Shown in pieces: positions 50,701 through 62,700 of a DNA stretch of 64,000 nt. Below the pieces are notes generated by a model. That model ran no database searches, was not told the origin of the DNA, and saw nothing but the letters and a program-made list of their open reading frames with translations. How positions within the stretch are numbered: position 1 is the first letter of the stretch; each line of letters opens with the position of its first letter. Made by a program: the position numbers and the translations under genes. Origin of the DNA: Serripes groenlandicus (taxonomy: Eukaryota; Mollusca; Bivalvia; Cardiida; Cardiidae); assembly GCA_031761405.1 (NCBI GenBank), contig JASEVX010000007.1, positions 41,681,775-41,745,774 of the forward strand, read 5' to 3'.

Positions 50701-53700
50701 CATCCCCAAACAGGTACGTTACATTCAATGAATTAAAAATCTGTCGAAATAAATGAATAGATTACACCCTAATCGAATAAGAATTTAGCAAAAAAGATAA
50801 TTACCAGATAAAATATCATGTCAAAAGATAACTGTATCGGTAACAAATGTGTTTTACCAATACGCCTGAATAATAATCATAAAAAATGCTCTAATCCAGA
50901 AAAAAATGTATTGTTGACCCTTGTGTTTTCGTTACACTTGTATGCTCGTGATGTTTCGCACACACTTTACGAGATTCGTGTATTACGTCATCCTTTTGTG
51001 CAAAAATAAAGCAATCTTGGAAGACATCTCCACAGCGGTGAAAGACCGAAATGCGCTTCAAACAGGTTAAAAATCAATTTGTTATTCCCAAATATACATA
51101 ACGAAAACTCAGGGGTCAATGCTTGTAATTACAAGAGAAGATAAACATATCCATGTGCATCCATGTTAAAAGATCCAAATGAATACAGCTGTACAGGTGT
51201 CTCTTGAAACTCACGACTTATTGAAAAGGTGCTGGGCCAGATCAAACTGATCTGGATCTACACTGATCGTAACTGCCTAACGGTTGGTTTTCGCAAATTG
51301 ACTTTAAACCTCTGAAGACCTATCAAAGATGCATTCGAAAACAAATATAAAATAAGAAGTACATGTGTACTTGAACAATTTAATCTAGTCCAACTTGTCA
51401 TCATAATGCTCTTCGGGCATTTCTGTTTAAATATGTTATGCCAAACAAAGTGGTTCGAATGTAACGTTGATTCTTGCATCAGTATTCAACACAACATTCT
51501 TCCAAAACCACTTGCTATCCTGCTACATATAATTGATTAACCAATTGGTGAAAGATGACGCTATTCACAATAACATATGTCGTTCAACCACACGAATGAA
51601 TGGCCATCGTTTACAGAAAGGACGTGGTCAAAATTTGGGAAAGATATCAAACGTTATTACTATACGTTGTAAAAGCATGATTCACACTCCATGTAGAATC
51701 ATTACAATCTAAACGTACAGGATTTGGTAAACATTGCTTGGACAGTTTAGCACTTATCTTTTCTTTTTAAACAGTACCTCTCCAAACGTCCGTGTGGAAA
51801 GGATATCAGAAGATCTTCAACAATATATAATTATCGAACAGCCGTCAGTTTGGACAGGGCTTACAGAAATAAAGAACCTTTACAGATCCAATGCGATAAT
51901 AATTCCAACTTCTGAAGGTCACAAGTTCATATGCCTGGTTGCTTCTGACACGTAATAATTGTTAATCATATGCCGGCATATTTCCGGCGCTTATACATGC
52001 ACATTCATAAGCGCAAAATCAGAAATAGAAATTCCACATTTGAATAGGACAACTACGGTATCAAATATGGGATGCCACGTCATTGAAATGCGATAGTGTG
52101 ACGTCCTATGTTAAATGTGGTTTTTTTATTTTCAAAAACATATATATTTGCAAAATCTTTCTTCTTTTCTATAATAAGAGAAAATGTGTGTTGCAGCAGC
52201 GATACACGACTTTGTAATGTCTAATCGGAGCGTGGGAATATTGACTTCTCTCTCGACAGTCGGAGTCAAGAGATATGTAGAGGATATGTGTTTGTATTGA
52301 GTGGATTTAGAATATATCTCCATATCAACTCAAAACAAATATTTTTTTATTTTTATGCTAATTGATGACGAAAGGGTGGAACTATTTAGTGTATTCGTAC
52401 CTGTTCACACGCGGACGAATCTGTGTGAATGTCTTATTCAAACACAGTTTGTCCGCCATATTGAAAAGTTGTAGCGGGAAAAAATATGGAACACATCTAT
52501 TGGATTTATTTGTTGAGTACACAATGTCAGACGATGACAATAAGTGCGATTTGTTAAATTTACGAAATACGGAATTATACATTTGTCAAGATAATGTGAT
52601 CAGTTTTTGTGAAAACAAAGATGAAATTGTAGAGTGTCAGTGAAATAACAACACAAGGTAAAAACAATAGTTCCAGCATACCTATATCACTCACAGTGTG
52701 GGTGATATCAGTGAGTGATATTGATTTTATTTCATTGATAGAAAACAGTATCTCATCATTTAGCATGAAATAAAAATAGTTACACGTGCCTCGTAGTTAA
52801 ATACGACGCAATGTTTTGCTATTGCAACCAAATATTCCTTATTTAATATTTGAGTCTTTTCAGGCGATTAAAGTTCTAATTTCGTCCCAATATAGGAATC
52901 ACACAAAGAACAATTTTGTTTAAATGCAACGAGTCGATTATTTGCGTCAATGGTTCTTCTTTATTATCATGGAAAGTGAAGACTCTGGTGGGTATATATG
53001 TATGCACACGTTTGCCTGAATCTCCACTGCACATAATGCGAAAAATCAAAGTTCACCTAACGCAGTTAGTTTGATGTCCTGTATTCATAGAGGGTGACCC
53101 TATTTGTTTTCCATTTCTGTGTTGATAACTTTTCATTGGAATTAATTATAGTAAGTGGAACTGTTCTATTTCTAGTAAAAATTATAGAAAACAATTGATT
53201 TCCCATTCGATTTTGTAGAAGTTATCATGTAACAGACCGTTAATGATTAATTATTGGTGCGTTACCTTCCAAAGGTTGCGTTATTTACAAAGAAATGTGT
53301 ACACATATATAAAATGTTTGTACGTAGTAAAATACAAAATTGCCATGTACACGAAATAATTTAATGCGAAAAATATTTTCGTTGAATGGATGTATGTCGA
53401 TTTTTCGGCAAAATATGTTGAAATTCTTATGAAAATAACACTTTGAAATGCTAGAAGTTACATGTGCCGAGTAATATCATTGTTTCCAATCTGTGTATCA
53501 CAATGTTATTCTTGTTTCTTTTACAGACATGCAGAAAAAAGAAGGTGTTTTAGCCTGACTGTAAAAGTAGATCGTAAGTGGTTTAAGAAATAAAATCAAT
53601 ACCATTCATAGGTTGTTCAATGCTCAATGTAGTACAGTATGAATCACTTAAAGATTACTAGTACATGATAGGACATTCAATCGATGTTTTTACAGAATTT

Positions 53701-56700
53701 TACATAAATATTTCAACACGATATTATGACATCTACCTGAAATGAAGCAGTTAAACAGAACCGATAATTCAACTATGTTGTAACTTTAGAGCTATAAGAA
53801 TACCGTCCTTATTTACCATTATTTACTTTTTGCAGCTGCAACTAATTCAAAGTCACTGGAATACAAACAGAAAAATGTAAGTACATGTATATATGAGCGG
53901 CGATCTTCTAAAACCAACCGTGAAGAATTTTCAATCGGTGTAGAACCATATCAGCCAGCGCAGCATGACTATGCACTTATCACCTATTCGTTATAGAAGG
54001 CATAAGGGACTTCGATAAAGAAGTTTATATTTTGATCGTTTATCGTGTACATGCGCATGCAGGTCTTTCTGAAATATTACGGTAGTATTGGTTTTGGAGG
54101 AATCCCCGTGGTCGAATGGTTAGCGTCGGAGATTTGAAATCAGTCGGGGCATGGCGGTCATGGTGAAGTGCTCTTGGGCAAGGCACATTTCTTAGCCTAG
54201 TAATGGTTTGTTTACCCAGGTATCATGAATAAATGAACTGTCGCCGTGATATAACTGAAAGTATGTTGAAACGGCGAAAAGAAAAATCAAACTAGAAAAG
54301 AAACAAAAATGGTTTTCAAAGAGCAACGGTTGTATGTATGAGTCTTTCATAACAATTGCTAGCACTGACTAATTATCACTAATATATTGTACGTTCATAC
54401 CATTGAAAAGGTAATTGACTTGTCATCATAGTTAATATGTTTAGTTTTGATACTTCAAACACCTTATACTTGAGTAAAGCAGTAAAGATTCGTTTTAAAA
54501 TGTTATAAAAAAAATTAAAAAGAAAGAAAAAAAACACAATGATTTATAGTGCTTCTAGTATGATGTGTTTGTTAATGAAAAGAAAAGTCGAAATTACACA
54601 CAACCATATTATAAGTACATGTACGTGTACCTGTTGCATATTGTTTTCTGGTATTATTGTCTACATGTATTGTAATTTTACCTAGAACCAAAATAAATAG
54701 CAGCTTTGATGATAATGACATTCAATTGTATATGAGAAAACGTTGTTTGAAAACCACAATCTTCGTTACACATTCAGGAGTTTTACTGCCGTTATTGATA
54801 GGTCCATTCCCGATTAAAATGTGTCAAAAGTCTGATCAAGATCCTGTGATTCGTGAATGGAAAATCAAACTTTATTAAAATTTGTAAAAAGGCATATTTT
54901 AATCACGACAACAATCAGATATTGTTCAGGAAGCGTTCCGATTCAGCCGTTTTGAGCAGAATTCGTCCCGATTATCCCGTTCTCAATCCAATTCTGATCC
55001 GATGTGTATCTTTCGCATGGTAGACAACGACCGAATCTGTCCCGATAGCGTCCCGATTCTCCAGAATGCGACCGGACAGTGACCAGACAGTGAACCGACG
55101 CTGACGGAAGACATCCGTTAGAAAACCGTTTCACGTGATAGTCCCGTCCTAGTAGAAAACCGTTTCACACGATTTTCCCGTCCTATAAAAAACTCGTGCG
55201 ATCGAACTCTCACTCAAGCATCAGCAGTTCTACAAGGAGCATCGCCGTCAGTAATTTGCAGATTATATAATTTCATCTTTCGAAGGATTAAGTCACATCA
55301 CTATGGCTGGTAAGAAGAAGCCTATGTCAGCTTCAAGACAACCAAGGAAAATGAAGCCTATTTCTATTTCTCCTATGCATTCAACTGCTGATGAGTCTGG
55401 TGGTGATGGTGAGCCAGTTAAAGAAGTCCAGCATGACCACAAGGGTGAGACTGAGCCCGTTATCATTCCTGTATTCCAGCATTTACGGTGGACCGGTCAA
55501 AGTACTGTCAATGAATGACAAACACACACGTTATACTCCAGACGTGAGAAGCTCAGCCGAATCTTGATATCCACGCATTTGTAATCCTACAACTGTCGCC
55601 ATATTCAAGATGATCAAGAGAATATCGGAACGCAGTCCTATAACAGTCTGCTGTACTGGCATTTCAAACATCTTTATCTGGACTCAGAGGTATCGTGTTC
55701 TGTAATTGTCGGGACTCTGGCGTTGGTATTATTGCATAAGTTCGTATTAATTACGGGACTATTCTAGAACGGATTCGGCAAAGACGGTTCGCATTCGGCA
55801 AGATCTGGACGCAATCTGTTCCCAATCGTCAAGAAACGGCAATGAACAATTTCTCAAGAACATGTCCGCTCTACAGGACACCGCCCAGACATCGTCTAGA
55901 CAACACAGGACACTTTTACGATTTTGATCCTTTACAACAGAGTCTGTCACGACATAGTCACGATTGTAATCCGACTAGACAAAATCGGGTTCCCCGAATG
56001 TAACTGGGCGCACCCAATGTCATGCTACGTTTACACTAGGCCATGATGTTTACGATGTCCACCATTCAAAAAAATCTTGGAGCTCGACGATTCATTGTAT
56101 CAGTCTTTCTTTTTCTACGTTTTGCTACGCTTTCCTGCGCTCTCAGTACGTTTTGTTACGAAGCCAACACGACTCTGATCAAGATCTGCCACGATTTTCA
56201 TCACGTTCTCTCAAGTTCTGTTACGATCGTCACGATATGCTATTACGTTCTGTCACGTTCCGTTAGGTTATGTTAAGGTCTCTCACGATCACGAAGTTCT
56301 GTTAAGATATCCTGCGATTTATGGCCACGATTTGTGCAAAATCTCCACGCTTGCAGCACGATTGGGTATAAAAAGGCTGGCATATTTTTAATCTACCCAA
56401 GACTAAAGATGTTTCCTTGTTCAGTGTTGCAAATGTAATGAAAGCTTGCAGAGCGTGGATACACATCGTGGAAACCGCGCGGGAACTTATCAGAGCGTGT
56501 CAGACCGTGTATGCCTATCGGGATGATCGTAGAAGAACGTGTCACAGCGTGATGTAATTACTCTTGCTATTCAATTTATCTTGACGAATCGTAGAAAAGA
56601 GTGATAGAGCGTGATAGAAATTTGGTGACATCGTAGTGAACATTGAAGGAATCGTGTTTCCAAGTTCATCAAGATCCCCTACGATGGCGCATCAAGTTCT

Positions 56701-59700
56701 GCTACGCTCGGTTAAGGTCTGTTAAGGTCTACTACGCTTTACTACGATTCCTACGTTCTATCACACTCTCTCAAGATTTGGCGTCAACTCGGCATAATCG
56801 TGGAAAAATGTTTGACAGCCAAAAGTTGTATCACGATCCTTACGATCATTACGATTCCACCACGTTCCCTCACGATCACTACTATTCGACCCCACGAACC
56901 CCCACGCTCATCACGATTCTCTCCAATCGTGGAGATCGTAGACATCGTGGCCTAGTGTAAACGCAGCATCATAGTGTCACGTGTTTGCCGCCACGTTTAG
57001 CTACGTTGGGAAACATGGCTACAACGTGAGCAAACGTGATCAAACGTGGATAAAACGTGATCAAACGTGACAACACGTGATCAAACGTGAAAAACCGTGA
57101 AGTGGATATTTTGGACATGTTCAAAGTCGCTCATGTTTCCCCACAACGTACTACAACGTGGCGAGAACGTGGTACAGCGTAGTATAACGAAGCAGACACG
57201 TAGCAGAAACGTAGCAAAAACGTAATAGACCGTGAACATAGCGCGTCCCGCCGGTTGAGAGGTTCTGTTGCGTTTGCTGACACGTTGTGCCGCGCTATAC
57301 TACGTTGTGGCCTCGTTGCTACCACGTCCCTAGTGCCGCGTTATACCACGCTGTGTCACGCTATGATACGCCGTAAGAGGCATAACGAAACACAGCGTGG
57401 AACAACGTAGCGACAACGAGGTGACAGCGTGGAGGCAGCGAGACATAACCCGACTTTGATATTCGATGTCACCTTTAAATTGTGTCACAACGGGAATACA
57501 ACTAGGCGATAGCGTGGGTAGCACGTGGCTATGACGTGGCAACAACGTAGCACATCGTGGCACCACACTGAAATTTGCTAAATCGTGGGTGTCAGAAACG
57601 AGGCACAACGGCGAGGCCAAAACGTGACACTATGACTGGAGCATAACTGTCGGGAGTGCCGGACCATTCCCGTAGGACTCTGTTACGAACGTACACGACT
57701 GCGTTCAGAAAATGATAGGACATTCCAGATCATTGAGTATAGTAATCCGACTTTTTCACTTTTCGTGTCGTAGAGGTGTCTGATCGCAAACGGGAGCCAT
57801 AATCGGCACTGTGTGAACGCCGCATAAACATCTGTCAATTTGTTTTCATTACAGAGACTTTGACTTAAACTGGAATCTAAAGCTAGTTCTTATTTTAAGG
57901 CATATACTCCATTAGGTTTGGCAATATCTAATGAATTAATAATTTTCGAAAACCTGGTTTATAAGTTTGAAACTGCAATTTTATTAGATAAATTTTGAAT
58001 ACCAATCAACGCGAAACATAATAGTTCATTTTGAACTAGTCACAGATTCCCTCGTTAGATATACCCTTTGCATTATTTATAATATCAGTTTGACATCTTT
58101 CGAAAGATTTAAGGTTTCGTGAACGGGAGGTCGAAGATCGATTGCGAAACAAACGTTCAGTTTATATTAATCACGCTCGATGTCTGCTTCCTGGAGATCT
58201 AACCAGTACTCGCGCCGTTTGTGTGGAAAATCCCAAAGTCAGAACGCGCTCATCATGGTTCTCGAACCTTAGACCTATGGCACGAGAGGCCGACGCTCTA
58301 CCTCTGCATCCCTGTCTTCCACGCCATATGGCAAGTTAGTTACACCAGAGTATTTAAAGGAACACATATGTCGCCTATTAAAGTGGCAGTAAATGAAAAC
58401 GAGCCAGACATACAGGGATCGCGTAACGGACAAGCAGATAACAAATAATGGATAACTGTGTAATTTCCTGTAACTACCAAACATTGTACCGATTATCTGC
58501 TGTTGTGGTACCTGGCAAGACCAACCGGAGATTAAATGTTCTTCTATTTCAGGTCGCAATTTACTTCCTTGACCCCACACCCAAAGGTGACACAAGATTT
58601 GTGTGTTATAATGACACTCAATACCACCTACTGCTGTACACCAAGAAACCACCTTCTGGGAAATGGTAAGAATTTATTTATGAAATGTTTTAAACAACGT
58701 CTTATAGATTGTTTCACACAAGACTGGCATGGACGTATCAACGAATCGTGTCGATGTCTTCACTTTAAACAGCATAAATCTTTATTAAATACAGAAACAT
58801 ATCTACTTATAGACATGTCGTTTAACCATAAAATTGCTTTATCAAAATTTCGTTGCTCCAATCATAAGTTTAGAATTGAGACTGGTCGCCTAAGCAAAAT
58901 TACTCGGGGGGAAAAGGGTATGTTTGTACTGTTTTCAAAAATTCAATCATAACATTACTGAGTGTGAATATCATGTATTTTTCCAGTGTAAAAAGTTCCA
59001 CGAAATCAGACAGTATTTCCTTTTCACCTGGTATAAATCCTGTACTAACATTACACGTTTCTACAGCTTACTACAATCTTATAACCCATTGCTAATTAGA
59101 AAATAAGCACACTACGTATACATGCTGTTGAAAGAGTTTTAGTTTAAGGGACACTTTTCAGAATGTAATAGATGTATAAATATTATGTTATGTAGTATGG
59201 GCCGGTGGCCTAAATACTTTTGAATACAGATTTGTCATTGTCATTGTCATTTTATATTAGGAACCGCGTCAGGCGATCAGGCGTATTATTACATCTCCGT
59301 TGTTTTTCATTTCATGTAGGAGTATTTGGAATTAAACAAACGGGCTTATCAAAAATCATGATATTATTCATCATTGTATTATTTTGCCGTTCTTATTATA
59401 ATCGGAAGTTGAAGTAGCGTGTGTAAGACTGTACCTTTGAACCTACTTACCAGAACCATCCCCATTCGCTGATGCAGCAATACCTTTTTTTAGAAGGCGT
59501 AGCTCATCGAGCGGCTTCAGTAATACCCTGTTTGTAACTGCGTGGTACAAATAGATGTATGGCTATGGATCTTTTTATTGATGATTTTATGATGTCAAAT
59601 CAAACGTCACCAATATCCCGCAGTGATTTTTACCTTCAATATTAGAAAATACACGTTGTTCTCAAAATGGCTCTCAATGTATCAATATAGATAAATGCAA

Positions 59701-62700
59701 ACAATGATTCTTTCGTTTCCATTTGAAATTCTCTAGACAAATGGTCGTCTCGGTCGATTTGCTTTCCTTTGATCTAAAAAACAGGCCATATAGCAAGACC
59801 TTTACACGTGAAAACCGATATTGTTCCAGTTTGATTTTGTGGAAAAATGCCGAAACATGCTGGGATATGTGTGCTACATTTACAGTGTGTGTTCTGAACA
59901 CAGTACTGGAGAAGTTCATGTCATGTTTTTCTTTATATATTTTCATCAGCGAAAAAATCATTCCATCCGAAGACGATGTCCACGTGTTTGATCCGACGAT
60001 AACCAGTACAGGGGACTGTCAAACAGAACTCTCCTATACCTTCACAACACTCGGGAATCGTCATATATGTTTCCTGTCCTCGTATGTTATATCATTATGA
60101 TTGTGTCATTTTTAAGCTATGCCATGCGAAAGACGACAATAATAATGTAATTGATAATTTGGATTAAAGTGCATAGCTCATAACCGTCCTCCAGATATCA
60201 TTAGATGATGTCGATTCTCGCATGGCCTTGCCTATTATCTCATTCATCCTATCGTATTGCATATGTATGGGAAAATATCGTGTTGGACGGAGTTCAAACA
60301 CAATATTTTCCAAAGTCATGCGATAACCTTTTAATTCTTTATTTTGTTATTGTCTATTCAAGATGTGTCGGTTTTTAGACTTAACAAAAGGAAACACTTA
60401 GAAAATTAGAAATTAGAATGTCGTTCTTAATACACATTTACGATTTATCGCAGAAAGTTATATTTGCCGATGGTTACTAAGATCAGATATAACACAAAAG
60501 TACGGCGACGTCATTTTGTCACGACTTGAAATTGAATCGTCGGGGAAATTAAATCATAAAATGTAACCATTTTTCGAACTGTACAACTTTTAATTATGAG
60601 TTATTCGCATCGACATTCTTGTTATTTAATGCGATTTAAAAGCCTGTTTTGACCTCACTCTTTATTCAGTAAAGCGAACTTTCAAAACATATTTTCTTTA
60701 TTCCATTGAAAAAAATCATATCGGAGAATGGTATCATAATCGGAAGATATAACCTCTTGATATTTTTTGGATAATATTTAACCCATATTACCTTATATGA
60801 AACGTCTACGAAAATAAAAATAAATGTATGCATGTATATGGAACGCCTTAACTGTCTTATGATGACTTATTATATACGGTAGATATTTCATTATATGCAG
60901 TAGATCTTTTATTATATGCAGTAGATATTTCATTATGTGTAGTACTTTTTTCTTTATATGCTGTACTGTCTTGGTTATATGTAGTGCAACTCTTATATGT
61001 GGTGGTACTATCTTTATATGCAGTGCATTCAAATTTGTGTGCGATACAAAGACCAATATATGCAGTAGATTTGTTATGTTGTGTAGTAGATAATTGTACT
61101 TTGCTGACTCCCTGATATTATTGAAATAATAAGATACGATAATTAATCTTAATATATTTATCGAATAATTCTCAAATTTGCCTATAAAATATTATTCATA
61201 CTTCATTACATCTGACTATTTTTTCATGATGCTACAAAATGTTATTATCTTAAAATTACAGGTCAAATGATTCACAGTCTCAGTTACGATGTTTCGAGTT
61301 TACTGTTCAGGCAACAGGTATACATGTCAAATATATTGGTATATAATAATTGTTCGTGGTTTATCGCAAAGTTAATATATTGCACTAGCCGGTGGTCACA
61401 TCTATATATTGGGTCAAGGTCAAGTTATATTTTATCAGACAACAATAAAAACTTATTATAAAATCAAATATTTAATGACTCAACTCTCTTGTACATACAA
61501 TGCATGTGTATATTTGAGAGAAACAAATTGGGCTTCTTTGATATCTGATCTTATTGATGTTCCAATATCGTCAATAATATATGCATGTCCATCAGAGACT
61601 TTGCATTCGACATGAGTGCATTTGCCCTGAAACAAACTCACTTTAGTGATAGCTATTAAAGTGATAATGTTTTCCGTCAAATTAGCACTAGAGTCGAATA
61701 CTATCTTACAGATCGACAAACTATACTAACAGCTATGTAATTATATACCCATTAGGTGAGAAACAAACCATTTCATGTGGTTAACTTCATTTATTATATA
61801 CCTGTACATTTTCCGGCGCAGAGTGTCAAGCGCAGTTTAGACACGACAGATTAAGATTCCGTATCCCACCTAGTTAAAATACGGAATTGTGACGTGAGAC
61901 AGAGCGCGGACTACTTTCAGCGAGGTTCCCGTTTTGAATCTGCGCTACGTAGTAAAACATGCAGACAACCAGTACTATTTAGGAAAATCGTTTCTATTTT
62001 ACAGTACAGCTCACGCGGAAAACGCAACGTCCGTGAGCCACCGCAGACAATTCTCAACGCGGACAATTTTTTTGGTCGATCAAGCTAGGCGGACGCCCAC
62101 CCATCAGATTTGCGATGGAACCATCGCGTATTCGCGGTGACATTCCTTTGACTCGATAAGCTTTTTGTCGCCGTTTTGCTGCGAGTTTTTTTTTATTTTT
62201 AATTTTTATTTCATAATAGTACGAATAAATAATGTTGAAGAGGACAATGATTATAAATCAGTGCTAACTATAAAGCAGCATATATGCGTAACAACTCAAT
62301 TTATTAAAATTCGTCGATATAATTCCCCTTAACTCGATGTATTCTGCAAACAATACAATACGTGATCATAATACTGTCAAGACAACTTCGACTGTTAATT
62401 CTGCCCGAAAGATGTGTAGCTTTCTTTAAATCTCACTAATAAATGACGTAATTCCATTGCCAATCACCACAAATACCAATTCATTGTTCATTCTTAAACG
62501 CCTATATATTATTTCTTTGAAACCTGTTTCAAATTTAATACGGAATCCAGAAATTTGACATGTCAAAAGCGACATAAATACGTAATATTACGTTGTAGGA
62601 GCGATAAATGGGTTCGTATTGCACGACAAGTAGTGTGGGAAAATCGATATAGATTTTCCCACGCTACGAGTCGTGCAATACGAACCCATTTATCGCTCAT

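Noticed and set aside
52362..52643. 93-codon ORF as a gene or extra exon
   Set aside because: No recognised domain, no phase-compatible splice sites, and exons 20 and 21 already join in phase without it.
60793..61056. Minus-strand ORF with repeated LHIMKYL peptides
   Set aside because: A translation of the 21-bp minisatellite, not a protein gene.
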